Translations under genes and position numbers: made by a program
Notes under the pieces: model-generated
Database searches by the model: none
Seen by the model: only the letters and a program-made list of their open reading frames with translations
Told to the model about the DNA's origin: nothing
Source of the DNA: Bacteroidales bacterium
GTDB taxonomy: Bacteria > Bacteroidota > Bacteroidia > Bacteroidales > F082
Assembly (NCBI GenBank): GCA_017539045.1
Contig: JAFYHS010000016.1
Coordinates: forward strand, 1 to 47,220
Direction of reading: 5' to 3'
Length of the DNA stretch: 47,220 nt
In this document: in pieces, positions 1 through 10,251 of the stretch
Layout of the letters: each line of letters starts with the position of its first letter
How positions within the stretch are numbered: the first letter of the stretch is position 1

Positions 1-573
1 GAAGATCTCACTCAGCTCCTTGGGGTTGATATCCACGCCACGGGCAAAGAAGGTAGCCTTGGCACCAATGGCGAGTTCGCCAGGATTGAACGGGTCTTCG
101 TAGGTGCCTTGCGGCGAAGTCTTGGTCTTCGTGCCACGGAAGGTGCAGGGCGAGAACTGACCCTTGGTCATGCCGTAGATACGGTTGTTGAACAGGATCA
201 GGTTGATGTCGATGTTACGACGGCAGGCGTGGATGAAGTGGTTACCACCGATGGCGGTGCAGTCGCCGTCGCCAGTGATCATCCACACGCTAAGGTTCGG
301 GTTGGCCAGCTTCACGCCAGTGGCGGCAGCGGCAGCACGACCGTGGATGCTATGGAAACCATAGGTATTCATGTAGTAGGGGAAGCGCGAGGAGCAGCCG
401 ATGCCAGAAACGACAACGATGTCTTCCTTCTTCTTACCCAACTTCGGGAAAATGTCTTGAACGGCCTTCAAGATGGCGTGGTCACCACAACCGGGGCACC
501 ATTTCACCACCTGATCGCTTGCAAAATCCTCTTTGGTCAGCATGACCTCTTGTTCGATATTCTGATTTTCCAT
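1..573 (-). CDS. korB: 2-oxoacid:ferredoxin oxidoreductase subunit beta (partial, 3' end outside window)
   Basis: This is the thiamine-diphosphate-binding beta subunit that, with KorA, oxidatively decarboxylates a 2-oxoacid (probably 2-oxoglutarate) to an acyl-CoA and reduces ferredoxin. The 191 codons present run off the left edge. Visible motifs are CPGCGDH (residues 26-32), the TPP/Mg2+ motif GDGD (101-104) and NNRIYGMTKGQ (129-139), all typical of KorB. The start is the ATG at 573-571, 7 bp after the korA stop, so the two are translated from one transcript. A later in-frame Met at residue 11 is a less likely start because residues before it match the usual length. The exact substrate (2-oxoglutarate versus another 2-oxoacid) cannot be fixed from sequence alone. 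Confidence 0.93.
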   Translation of the reverse strand, partial: MENQNIEQEVMLTKEDFASDQVVKWCPGCGDHAILKAVQDIFPKLGKKKEDIVVVSGIGCSSRFPYYMNTYGFHSIHGRAAAAATGVKLANPNLSVWMITGDGDCTAIGGNHFIHACRRNIDINLILFNNRIYGMTKGQFSPCTFRGTKTKTSPQGTYEDPFNPGELAIGAKATFFARGVDINPKELSEIF

Positions 574-580
574 AGTCGTA

Positions 581-2422
581 TTATTTTAAAAGGTCGTTAA
601 ACTTAGCTTCAAGCTCGCCGATGGTGAACGGCAGGCCCATCACCTTATTGAATTGCTCGCACTTGTACTCGGGGAAGTTCATGCGCAGGTATTTGGCGAA
701 TTGGCCGCGGTTGATTTCGCAGACCACGATCTTCTTGTGACCTTGCAGCACTTCCTCGGTGTTGCGCGGCAGCGGCATGATGTAGTCGAAGTGGGCGTGA
801 GCGATGCTCTTGCCTTCTTCCATCAGACCCTCGACGGCGGTGCGGACGGTACCGAAGGTGCCACCCCAGCTCACCACGAGGAGGTCAGCGTTCTTGTCGC
901 CGTAGATTTCCTGCAGCGGGATGTCGTTGGCCACGCGGTTGATCTTCTCCTCACGGAGTTCGGTCATGATCTGGTGGTTCTCAGGGTTGGTCGACAGGTT
1001 GCCCTTGCCGTTTTCCTTCTCCAGACCACCAACGCGGTGACGCAGGCCAGGCGTGCCCGGGATAGCCCATTCGCGGCGGAGCCATTTCTCGTCACGGCGG
1101 TAAGGCATATAGTCTGGATCATTGGCTTTGGCCAGCGGAGGCGTGATGCTCGGCAGGTCAGCCATCTTGGGGATGCGGAACACCTCGGAGCCGTTACCCA
1201 GCGAACCGTCGGAGAGCATGATGACGGGCGTCATGTGCTCCATGGCGATACGGGCGGCTTCGTAAGCGGTGTAGAAGCAACCGGCAGAGCTGCGGGCAGC
1301 GATGACCACGAGCGGAGCGTCACCGTTACGGCCGTAGAGGGCTTGCATCAGGTCGCTCTGTTCCATCTTGGTGGGCAGACCCGTGGAGGGACCGCCACGC
1401 TGCACGTCGATGATCACCAGCGGAAGCTCGGTCATCACGGCGAGACCCATGGCTTCGCTCTTCAGCGAGAGGCCGGGGCCGGAAGTCGTCGTCACGGCCA
1501 TGCAGCCTGTGTAGGCAGCGCCGATCGACGACATGATGCCGGCGATTTCGTCTTCAGCCTGATAGGCCTTGACGTTGAGGTTCTTGTATTTCGTCAACTC
1601 GGCAAGGATGTCGGTGGCAGGAGTGATGGGGTACGAACCAAGGAAGAGCGGGCGGCCCGATTTCTCGGAGGCGGCCATCAAGCCCCATGCGGCGGCGGTG
1701 TTGCCGGTGATGTTGCGGTACTTGCCCTTTTCGAGATCAGCGGCTTCCACACGATAGGTATTGGTGAAGAGCTCCCAAGTGTCGGCGTAGTGGTAACCGG
1801 CGTCAAGGACAGTGCGGTTGGCCTTGATCACTTGGTCCTTGCCTTTGAACTTGGTCTCAAAATACTTGTAAACGGTGTCGAGTTCGCGGTTGAACAGGTA
1901 CATCACGATGCCGAGGGCAAACATGTTCTTCGATTTCAGCATCGACTTGTTGTCCATGCCGAAGTCCTTCAGGGCCTCTTTGGTGAGTTCCGAGATGGGG
2001 GCTTTGACCACCTGATAGTCGGCGAGGGTGCCGTCGACCGTCGGGTCATCGGCATAGCCGGCCTTCTCGAGGGCCTTTTCGGTCACTGAGTCGGAGTCGA
2101 AGATGATGATGGTTCCAGGACGGAGCCAGCGCATGTTAGCCTTGATGGAGGCGGGGTTCATAGCCACGAGGACGTCGCAGAGGTCGCCAGTGGTGTGAAC
2201 GGGTTTGTGTCCAAAGTGCACTTGGAAGCCAGAGACGCCAGCCACGGTACCTTGCGGTGGGCGGATTTCAGCCGGATAGTCCGGGAAAGTGGCGAAATCG
2301 TTTCCGGCAAATGCTGTTGAATCCGAAAAAAGATTTCCGGTAAGTTGCATACCATCGCCCGAGTCGCCCGAAAAGCGGATGACGACGTGTTCAAGTGGAA
2401 CAACCTTACTTTTTGCTGTCAT
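581..2422 (-). CDS. korA: 2-oxoacid:ferredoxin oxidoreductase, fused gamma-alpha subunit
   Basis: This is the large subunit partner of KorB. At 613 aa it fuses the gamma domain (about residues 10-200, with the glycine-rich GDSGDGMQLTG at 19-29) to the alpha, pyrimidine-binding domain (about 240-600, with YPITPAT at 264-270 and a GGPSTGLPT-type loop). This gamma-alpha fusion is the usual architecture in Bacteroidota and other anaerobes. The complex is cytoplasmic and feeds low-potential electrons to ferredoxin; run in reverse it can carboxylate succinyl-CoA. The gene is first in the korAB unit. It diverges from a small ferredoxin gene whose product is a plausible electron carrier. A TAnnTTTG-type -7 box lies upstream on the same strand (2524-2517). 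Confidence 0.95.
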   Translation of the reverse strand: MTAKSKVVPLEHVVIRFSGDSGDGMQLTGNLFSDSTAFAGNDFATFPDYPAEIRPPQGTVAGVSGFQVHFGHKPVHTTGDLCDVLVAMNPASIKANMRWLRPGTIIIFDSDSVTEKALEKAGYADDPTVDGTLADYQVVKAPISELTKEALKDFGMDNKSMLKSKNMFALGIVMYLFNRELDTVYKYFETKFKGKDQVIKANRTVLDAGYHYADTWELFTNTYRVEAADLEKGKYRNITGNTAAAWGLMAASEKSGRPLFLGSYPITPATDILAELTKYKNLNVKAYQAEDEIAGIMSSIGAAYTGCMAVTTTSGPGLSLKSEAMGLAVMTELPLVIIDVQRGGPSTGLPTKMEQSDLMQALYGRNGDAPLVVIAARSSAGCFYTAYEAARIAMEHMTPVIMLSDGSLGNGSEVFRIPKMADLPSITPPLAKANDPDYMPYRRDEKWLRREWAIPGTPGLRHRVGGLEKENGKGNLSTNPENHQIMTELREEKINRVANDIPLQEIYGDKNADLLVVSWGGTFGTVRTAVEGLMEEGKSIAHAHFDYIMPLPRNTEEVLQGHKKIVVCEINRGQFAKYLRMNFPEYKCEQFNKVMGLPFTIGELEAKFNDLLK

Positions 2423-2516
2423 ATTAACTGAATTTAGATTTATTGATTTACAATAACTTAGATAGAGTGGCGAGGTGTCGTTTTGAAAGCTCCCCTACCC
2501 CTCTTTGATTTCGTTG

Positions 2517-2524
2517 CAAAGGTA
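2517..2524 (-). promoter_or_regulatory. Bacteroidota -7 promoter box for korAB
   Basis: On the minus strand the bases read TACCTTTG, matching the Bacteroidota housekeeping -7 consensus TAnnTTTG. It is about 95 bp before the korA start, leaving a long leader. I see no good TTTG -33 element at the standard spacing, so the call rests on the -7 box. The 303-bp stretch 2423-2725 holds this promoter and the divergent ferredoxin promoter, and I see no gene or riboswitch in it. Confidence 0.5.
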
Positions 2525-2678
2525 CGTAATAAAAAGGTGCAAACCTAAAGAAAAACGTTTTTTATTTTGCCCTTCTTCACCTGTTTTGTATAGCATTATC
2601 AATCAACCGATTGCGGTTTTCTTTTATTTAGAATCCATAAAAATTACAAAATCTTAAGCATTGGAATGAAAGTTGTAG

Positions 2679-2686
2679 TATTTTTG
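2679..2686 (+). promoter_or_regulatory. Bacteroidota -7 promoter box for the ferredoxin gene
   Basis: TATTTTTG matches TAnnTTTG and lies 39 bp before the ferredoxin ATG. It is divergent from the korA promoter. Its presence supports starting the ferredoxin at 2726 rather than at the upstream in-frame ATG 2666, which would precede the promoter box. Confidence 0.55.
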
Positions 2687-2725
2687 CCGCACGAAAACAC
2701 AACTAAACTCAAAATTAAAAACATT

Positions 2726-2893
2726 ATGGCTTACAAAATCACAGACAGCTGCGTTGCTTGCGGCACATGTATTGACGAATGCCCCGTGGGCGCTATTTCG
2801 GAAGGCGACATCTATGTCATCGATCCTGATACCTGCGTTGGTTGCGGCACTTGCGCCGGCGCTTGCCCGAACGAAGCAATCGTTGAGGACTAA
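2726..2893 (+). CDS. 2x[4Fe-4S] ferredoxin
   Basis: This is a 55-aa clostridial-type ferredoxin carrying two CxxCxxCxxxCP clusters (C9, C12, C15, C19-P and C37, C40, C43, C47-P), enough for two [4Fe-4S] centres. It is a soluble low-potential electron carrier, and its position divergent from korAB suggests it accepts electrons from that enzyme. The open frame extends upstream to an ATG at 2666. That extension is not ferredoxin-like and overlaps the promoter box, whereas MAYKITDSC is the canonical N-terminus, so the start at 2726 is chosen. It is monocistronic, followed by a clear intrinsic terminator. Confidence 0.95.
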   Translation: MAYKITDSCVACGTCIDECPVGAISEGDIYVIDPDTCVGCGTCAGACPNEAIVED

Positions 2894-2930
2894 TTGCATC
2901 GAATAAAATGAAACTGCATTAAAGAAAAAA

Positions 2931-2956
2931 AGCCTGCCAAAAACAGGCTTTTTTTG
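2931..2956 (+). terminator. Intrinsic terminator after the ferredoxin gene
   Basis: The hairpin pairs AGCCTG (2931-2936) with CAGGCT (2944-2949) across a 7-nt loop and is followed by a T-run, 37 bp after the ferredoxin stop. Confidence 0.8.
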
Positions 2957-2996
2957 TTTTTTTTGGCAGTTTTGAAAAGTTTGGCAAACTATTTGC

Positions 2997-3004
2997 TATC
3001 TTTG
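2997..3004 (+). promoter_or_regulatory. Bacteroidota promoter for the 3070 lipoprotein gene
   Basis: TATCTTTG matches TAnnTTTG. A TTTG at 2971-2974 lies 22 bp upstream, close to the expected -33 position. The leader before the ATG is A-rich, as is usual in the phylum. Confidence 0.6.
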
Positions 3005-3069
3005 CAACGTTCTTTGAAAGAAAAACACATTTAAACAATAACTCAAGTTTAACTAAACAAATTAAAAAA

Positions 3070-3879
3070 ATGAAGAAATTAGCTTTAGCACTTGTGTGCA
3101 TTGCCAGCCTTGCTTTCTTTGCAAGCTGCAACAAGGAAGGTCAACCCACCATCCAGGTCTACAATGGCGAAGATGGTTATGTCTTGGCTACTGACACCGT
3201 CGACGTGAACACTGAAGTCAACTTCGGTTTCGTTGTGGCTTCCAGCGCCGTTACCAACAAGGAGCTCGTCTCCCTCGTCGTGAAAGTTGACGATACCGAA
3301 TGGGCCAACAAGGACCTCACCGGCATGACTGAGTACACTTACACCGACAAAGTGAAGTATGAGTACGACAGAGATGAAATCGTTGGCACTTCTGTCATCA
3401 CCGCCACTGTGACTGATGCCGCTGGCCAAGTCGCCACCGCCACCATCACCCTGACCCTCAACAACCCCGATCAGCCCCTCATCAGCAAGACGGTCGAATG
3501 GATCCGCAAGGGCGCTAACCTCGTTGGCATCACCGAAGCTGAAATGAGAGAAATCGGTCTGCAGTGGACTGGCAGCTACAAGGACATCATGGCCACCATT
3601 AAGCCCCTCGACGGTGCTCAACTCTATGTGTGCAGCGGCGACGACTATGAGGGCATTGCTACCATGAGCGACAAGAACGCCTACTTCACCAACCTGGCTG
3701 AAACTGGCACTGCCGTTGAGTCCTATCGTAACATCACCACCAACAACAGCTCTGACTACAACGATATGCTGGCTGTTGTTTATGGTCAAAAGCTCACTCT
3801 GGTCCGTATCAATCACGCCCAGATTGACAATCTTGGCAGCGTAGGCACCCAGATTACCATCACTGGTGAAATGAAATAA
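3070..3879 (+). CDS. Hypothetical lipoprotein with beta-rich domain
   Basis: The 269-aa protein begins with a lipoprotein signal (MKKLALALVCIAS..., lipobox FASC with the acylated Cys at residue 20) and so is predicted to be anchored in a membrane facing the periplasm or cell surface. The mature part is acidic and rich in Thr, Val and Asp. Residues about 30-135 alternate like an Ig-type beta sandwich (VTATVTDAAGQVATATITLTL near the end); the rest is unassigned. I do not recognise a family with a known function. It stands alone between its own promoter and a strong terminator, so neighbours do not help. The expression signals suggest a well-transcribed surface protein. Confidence 0.85.
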   Translation: MKKLALALVCIASLAFFASCNKEGQPTIQVYNGEDGYVLATDTVDVNTEVNFGFVVASSAVTNKELVSLVVKVDDTEWANKDLTGMTEYTYTDKVKYEYDRDEIVGTSVITATVTDAAGQVATATITLTLNNPDQPLISKTVEWIRKGANLVGITEAEMREIGLQWTGSYKDIMATIKPLDGAQLYVCSGDDYEGIATMSDKNAYFTNLAETGTAVESYRNITTNNSSDYNDMLAVVYGQKLTLVRINHAQIDNLGSVGTQITITGEMK

Positions 3880-3900
3880 TCATCATCACCTACTCAACAA

Positions 3901-3930
3901 AAAAAGAGACGCGTTACCGCGTCTCTTTTT
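3901..3930. terminator. Bidirectional intrinsic terminator
   Basis: A 13-bp perfect stem (3901-3913 with 3918-3930, loop TTAC) is flanked by A and T runs on both sides. It sits between the plus-strand lipoprotein and the minus-strand glycoside hydrolase and can serve both. Confidence 0.88.
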
Positions 3931-3931
3931 T

Positions 3932-5740
3932 TTATTCTGCCAAAGCGTGGCTGATCTTCCTATTGATTTGTAACAGCCGCTTCTCATTGAGTTTGACGAC
4001 CGCCCTATCGTAAGTCATCAGGCCGTTGAGCTCAGTCTCACAATCAGTAGTCTGTGTATAAACTGCTGCCGAGAAGCCTTGGAAGGCCATCTTGTAGAGC
4101 TTTTCCGCATATTCCACATAGGTGTCGGTCACCTTTTCTTCCGTATCAAACTCCACATAACCCCAGCCTTGATCCTTCACCCAGGTGTGGCCTTCCACCT
4201 TGCGCCCGATGCCGCCATATTCGCCGAGCACTGTGGCACGGGTCGGGTCGTAAAGCACCATCTTGGGGTCGGGATAGTGGTGCAGGTCGAGGATGTCGCC
4301 ACACTGGTAGAAGTTGCCGCCCGAAGCAGGATTGACCAGGCGTGTCGGGTCGAGTTTCTTGGTCATCTCCACAATTTCAGGGGTCTTGAATTGTCCCCAC
4401 GACTCGTTGAATGGCACCCAAACACCGATGCAAGGCACCGACTTCAGGCTGTTGATGATCTCCGTCCACTCCTTCTTATAGCATTCCTCTGATTCGAGCG
4501 TGCGCATACTCTCGGGACCTTGGTAGTATTGCGTGGTCTGCCACTCGGGACCGCGGCCACCGCTGGGCATGTCCTGCCAAACGATGATGCCGATACGATC
4601 GCAATGGTAGTACCAACGCGCCGGTTCCACTTTGACGTGCTTACGAATCATATTAAAGCCCAGGTCCTTGGTTTTCTGGATGTCGTAAGCCAATGCCTCG
4701 TCGGTAGGTGCGGTGTAGAGGCCATCGGGCCACCAACCTTGGTCGAGCGGACCAAAATGGAAGATGGGAAGGCCATTGAGCGTGAGACGCACGATTCCGC
4801 TTTCGTCACGTTGTGTGCCGAAGCTGCGCATGGCAAAATAACTGTCCACCTCATCAATCACTTTACCCTTACGCAGCACCTTGACTTTCATGTCATACAA
4901 GAATGGATGATCGGGTGTCCAACGCAGGAACTCCTCGGGCATGTTCACCTCGACAGGTTGTCCGTTGATGGCCTTAGCCGATGCCACGGGCTCGCCTTCA
5001 AACGACACCTCCACCTGATAGAGGTCGTCCTTGGTCGGGTTGGAGAAGTCCACCTCCACGTTGACGGTGGCCTTGTCGAAGTTGGGCGTGGTGACGAGGT
5101 TTTGGATGTAATCCTCAGGCACGTTTTCCAGCCACACCGTCTGCCAGATACCCGTCACAGCGGTATAGAAGATGCCGTGAGGCTTGAGTACCTGTTTTCC
5201 ATGAGGGATGTAACTGGCGTTGGTCGGATCCCACACGCGGATGACGAGGGTGTTTTGTTTGCCTTTCAAGGCTTGTGTGATGTCGAAGGTAAATGGAGTG
5301 TAACCGCCTGTGTGCGAGCCAACTTTGATGTCGTTCACCCACACATCCGTCATCCAGTCGACGGCACCAAAATGCAGCAACACACGGCCGCCTTTCCAAT
5401 TGCCCGGCACGGCAAAAGTCCTCTGGTACCACAGAGCATTGTCGGGACCTACCTCCTTCTGAACACCCGAGAGTGCCGACTCGATGCAGAACGGCACGAG
5501 GATGTCGCCCTCATACTGTTGCGGGGCCTTCTCCCCTTTCGCCGTGATGGCATATTGCCATAGGCCGTTGAGGTTCTTCCATTCGGGGCGCACCATCATG
5601 GGGCGAGGATATTCGGGTAGGGCATTCTCTGGAGAGACTTGTTCAGCCCAACGTGTCTTGATCTTGTCGCCAGCGGGAGCATATTGGGCGACGGCGATGT
5701 TTGCTAAGAGCATTGAGAATAGTAAGAGTTTGATTTTCAT
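3932..5740 (-). CDS. Glycoside hydrolase family 2 (beta-galactosidase/glucuronidase-like)
   Basis: This 602-aa exported enzyme (signal peptide with cleavage after AVAQ, residue 19) has the GH2 order: N-terminal sugar-binding jelly roll (about 45-215), Ig-like domain (about 220-320) and TIM barrel. The retaining catalytic pair is visible: acid/base E446 in FNESWGQ and nucleophile E507 in LGEYGG. It likely hydrolyses a terminal beta-linked sugar in the periplasm; which sugar cannot be told from sequence. No SusC/SusD pair or regulator is adjacent, so it is not in an obvious polysaccharide utilisation locus. A small dispersed repeat lies just upstream (5764-5785), and no good promoter box is visible, so it may be read from the YbjN/kinase transcript. 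Confidence 0.9.
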   Translation of the reverse strand: MKIKLLLFSMLLANIAVAQYAPAGDKIKTRWAEQVSPENALPEYPRPMMVRPEWKNLNGLWQYAITAKGEKAPQQYEGDILVPFCIESALSGVQKEVGPDNALWYQRTFAVPGNWKGGRVLLHFGAVDWMTDVWVNDIKVGSHTGGYTPFTFDITQALKGKQNTLVIRVWDPTNASYIPHGKQVLKPHGIFYTAVTGIWQTVWLENVPEDYIQNLVTTPNFDKATVNVEVDFSNPTKDDLYQVEVSFEGEPVASAKAINGQPVEVNMPEEFLRWTPDHPFLYDMKVKVLRKGKVIDEVDSYFAMRSFGTQRDESGIVRLTLNGLPIFHFGPLDQGWWPDGLYTAPTDEALAYDIQKTKDLGFNMIRKHVKVEPARWYYHCDRIGIIVWQDMPSGGRGPEWQTTQYYQGPESMRTLESEECYKKEWTEIINSLKSVPCIGVWVPFNESWGQFKTPEIVEMTKKLDPTRLVNPASGGNFYQCGDILDLHHYPDPKMVLYDPTRATVLGEYGGIGRKVEGHTWVKDQGWGYVEFDTEEKVTDTYVEYAEKLYKMAFQGFSAAVYTQTTDCETELNGLMTYDRAVVKLNEKRLLQINRKISHALAE

Positions 5741-5763
5741 AGAGGTTGACGATTTAGGCAGGG

Positions 5764-5785
5764 CCCTTCGACAGGCTCAGGGACC
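5764..5785 (+). repeat. Dispersed 22-bp repeat, copy 1 (intergenic)
   Basis: The core CCCTTCGACAGGCTCAGGG followed by ACC recurs at 20611-20647 (inside nqrF) and 27174-27195 (inside frdA). This copy lies between the GH2 start and the YbjN-like stop. The ends CCCT and AGGG can pair around the middle. Confidence 0.8.
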
Positions 5786-5790
5786 CTGAC

Positions 5791-6195
5791 TCATTCATTA
5801 TTCATTTCCTTATTAAACGCCTCGGCGGCGGCGATGAGACTGTGGACCGCACGGGGAATCAATTCCTCAACTTGTGGCGTGGCGTCGAGCACCTGCTCGA
5901 AGCACATCCAAACCGAGGTGCCCTTGTCATGCTCATCCTCAAACTCATACAGAACGGCCTTCACCACCTTATAGTTCCAGTTGACGTTGTTGCAAGCCAT
6001 GATGGCCTCGGCGAAGTTGTCGTCGGTCACATCGAACACACCTGGCAGGATGAGGCGGAAAAACAACGGGTCGTCGGCATCCTCCCAAAGGAGGAAGTTC
6101 CAGCCTTCGTAGCTGAAATTCAGTCCCAGCTCGTTCTTTTTCGGAACGATGCCTTGTGACTTCAGATACCTCGACACCCAGGTCTTCGCGTTCAT
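5791..6195 (-). CDS. YbjN-like protein
   Basis: This 134-aa acidic soluble protein resembles the YbjN/type III-chaperone-like fold: an N-terminal helix (WVSRYLKSQGI), a beta sheet with the aromatic stretch NFSYEGWNFLLW and a second half with FRLILPGVF, then a C-terminal helix. Families of this fold bind partner proteins, and no catalytic residues are evident. It begins 5 bp after the stop of the kinase-AAA+ gene, so the two are almost certainly co-translated and may act together as adaptor and ATPase. This assignment is by pattern and remains moderate; a plain hypothetical protein is the alternative. Confidence 0.75.
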   Translation of the reverse strand: MNAKTWVSRYLKSQGIVPKKNELGLNFSYEGWNFLLWEDADDPLFFRLILPGVFDVTDDNFAEAIMACNNVNWNYKVVKAVLYEFEDEHDKGTSVWMCFEQVLDATPQVEELIPRAVHSLIAAAEAFNKEMNNE

Positions 6196-6200
6196 CTCCT

Positions 6201-7943
6201 TCAGTTTTTGTTGAATCCGATGCGCGTCTTGGTGGAGTATGTCGGATTCTTGTATTTCAGCACGTCGATCAGGATCTTCTGGGATATCGGGACGTTATTG
6301 TAGGCAGCCGTCATGGCGGCTTCGTTGACAGTCTCGGTGATATCGCCAGCGTTGAAGTCGTCCGACATACGAGCCAACTCGTCGAAATCGAGTTCTTCGC
6401 AGGGGCGATCCTTCAGATGGGCCATGAAGATGTCCTTACGCGCCTCAAAGTCAGGCTGTGAGACGAAGAACACACGGTCGATGCAACCCACACGCATGAT
6501 GACGGGACTGATCAAGTCGGGGCGGTTGGAAGTGGCCACGACGAGGATGCCTTTCTTGGAGCATTCGTTCATCATGCCGAACAGAGCAGAGGCCTGTGGT
6601 GTGATGGCGTTCTCCTTTTCCCCGGCATTGGGTGCGATGAACTCCAACTCATCGATACAGATGACGAAAGGAGCCTTGATTTCGGCAGCGTCAAAGAGGC
6701 GTTGCAGGTTGTCGAGCACGCCTTCCTGATAGATGTGGCCCATCTCGGCGCCTTTGATTAGGGAATAGTGGAAGCCAAGCTCCTCGGCGAAGCTCTGCAG
6801 CACGAGGCTCTTTCCACAACCAGGAGGGCCATAAAGCAGGATGCCATTGATGGCAGGCAGTTTATATATCTCTGCTTTCTCGGGGTTTTGCAAGGCAAAC
6901 AGGACCTCCTTACGCAGCTGTTCCTTGAGTTCGTCGCGACCCGTCACATTGTCGAAGCCGCTGCCCGATCCTTTCTTCACCGTGATGGTAGGTCCCAGAT
7001 TGGGGCTTTCCTGCATGCCTTCTTCATCGGCTTTCTCGTTGTCTTCCATCAACTTGGCCAGCTCCGGCATCACCTGTTCTATCAGCGCCTGAGCAAAATC
7101 GGCGGCCGACACAAAGCGGTCGCTACGCTTCTTGGCCAAGGCTTTTTGCAGGATGGCTTTCATATAGTCGGGCAGCTTCACCTGCTCCGTCTCCAAGACG
7201 AGGTCTTGTTTACGCGCTTTCTTCACCGCTTCAGCAATCTTCTGCTTATCGCCATCAAGTTCCCTCAGGTCGATCGATTCCCATGGCGACTTACCAAACA
7301 GCAGGAAATAAAGCAGCGCACCCGTCGAGAAGATGTCGCTTTGCACGGTATAGACCGCGCGGAAGGTCTCGGGGGCACGGAAATACGGCATCAGGTCCTC
7401 GTCAACAAAGGTAGGACGACCCTTGACCATATAGGAGATATGTCCAAGATCGATGATCGTAGGCATCAACATACCGTCATCCAATTCTTGGAGCATGATG
7501 TTGGAGGGACGAATATCGTTATGGATCAATGCCCTGGAATGGATAAACGAGAGGCCACTCAACACACAGAGTGTGATTTGGACGGCGTCCTCGAGGTCGA
7601 AGGGACCGTCTTGCCTGACCGCCTCAAAGAGCGATATGCCGCGATAGTACTCGGTGACCAGATAGTGGTAGACGTTATTGCCCTTGCGGATCTCGCCGTT
7701 GTCGACGTAACGGATGACATTCACGTCTTCGGCTGAGTTCAGCTCCTTGCAGAGTTGGATCTCATAGACCTCCTTGCCTTCGAAAAGCTGTTCATGCGGG
7801 ATGCGCCCGAGGTCGAACACCTTCATGAAGTACATCATATCGTCGGGACCGAGCACCGTATACGACTCAGCCACAATGCCTTTCTTTATGAACGAGTTGA
7901 CGACATACTTGCCAATCTTCTCTCCTTTTTTGAACATTTCCAT
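6201..7943 (-). CDS. Protein kinase-AAA+ ATPase fusion
   Basis: The 580-aa cytoplasmic protein joins a Ser/Thr-type kinase (about residues 10-290) to an AAA+ ATPase (about 330-570). Kinase residues present are the beta3 Lys K41, catalytic loop HNDIRPSNI (H141, D143, N148), and D165 in a DLG that replaces DFG. An APE-like APETF (190-194) is also present. The glycine-rich loop is poor. The AAA+ module has Walker A GPPGCGKS (372-379), Walker B CIDE (D431, E432), sensor-1 N473 in ATSNRPD, and arginines R484/R490 near the finger position. The AAA+ part is closest in style to FtsH/Cdc48-like unfoldases. The acidic linker (about 295-315) separates the modules. It is first in a unit with the YbjN-like gene. 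The physiological substrate is unknown. Confidence 0.88.
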   Translation of the reverse strand: MEMFKKGEKIGKYVVNSFIKKGIVAESYTVLGPDDMMYFMKVFDLGRIPHEQLFEGKEVYEIQLCKELNSAEDVNVIRYVDNGEIRKGNNVYHYLVTEYYRGISLFEAVRQDGPFDLEDAVQITLCVLSGLSFIHSRALIHNDIRPSNIMLQELDDGMLMPTIIDLGHISYMVKGRPTFVDEDLMPYFRAPETFRAVYTVQSDIFSTGALLYFLLFGKSPWESIDLRELDGDKQKIAEAVKKARKQDLVLETEQVKLPDYMKAILQKALAKKRSDRFVSAADFAQALIEQVMPELAKLMEDNEKADEEGMQESPNLGPTITVKKGSGSGFDNVTGRDELKEQLRKEVLFALQNPEKAEIYKLPAINGILLYGPPGCGKSLVLQSFAEELGFHYSLIKGAEMGHIYQEGVLDNLQRLFDAAEIKAPFVICIDELEFIAPNAGEKENAITPQASALFGMMNECSKKGILVVATSNRPDLISPVIMRVGCIDRVFFVSQPDFEARKDIFMAHLKDRPCEELDFDELARMSDDFNAGDITETVNEAAMTAAYNNVPISQKILIDVLKYKNPTYSTKTRIGFNKN

Positions 7944-8017
7944 ACACTATATTTTTGTGCAAAGTTCAAGATTAAATTTGACTTGTGCAAGAGGGTCGCC
8001 ATCTTTTTTCCATAAAA

Positions 8018-8039
8018 AAAGGCCGCAAAAGCGGCCTTT
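8018..8039 (-). terminator. Intrinsic terminator after gyrB
   Basis: AAAGGCCGC (8018-8026) pairs with GCGGCCTTT (8031-8039) over an AAAA loop. The A-run at 8014-8020 becomes the U-tract on the minus strand. Confidence 0.87.
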
Positions 8040-8062
8040 AGATAGTGTCGTACGTCTGACGA

Positions 8063-10063
<2,001 letters not shown>

Positions 10064-10072
10064 TTAAAGGTG

Positions 10073-10080
10073 CAAAGATA
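10073..10080 (-). promoter_or_regulatory. Bacteroidota promoter for gyrB
   Basis: The minus strand reads TATCTTTG (TAnnTTTG), with a TTTG -33 element at 10106-10103 after a 22-bp spacer. The leader to the ATG is very short (about 10 bp). Confidence 0.7.
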
Positions 10081-10202
10081 CGCTTTTTTTCGGCACGATG
10101 CGCAAAAAAGTTGAAAAATTTGTTTTTGAGGCAAAACGGCTCTATGAGGCTAAAAATAGGCAATTTTTTGAAACACCTTATTATCTCGCGTACGCGGGAA
10201 AG

Positions 10203-10233
10203 AAAAAGCCCCATCCACAGGAAGGGGCTTTTT
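10203..10233 (-). terminator. Intrinsic terminator after the outer-membrane barrel gene
   Basis: AAAAAGCCCC (10203-10212) pairs with GGGGCTTTTT (10224-10233) over an 11-nt loop, 19 bp after the stop of the minus-strand gene. Confidence 0.82.
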
Positions 10234-10251
10234 AAGGCATTTAAGGCGCTT

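Noticed and set aside
653-2089. Long open frame of 478 codons on the plus strand
   Set aside because: It is antisense to korA, has low-complexity His/Val/Asp-rich translation and no recognisable domain, so it is a codon-bias shadow.
7960-7967. Promoter box for the kinase-AAA+ gene
   Set aside because: On the minus strand it reads GAACTTTG, which misses the first T of TAnnTTTG, and no -33 box is present, so it is not called.
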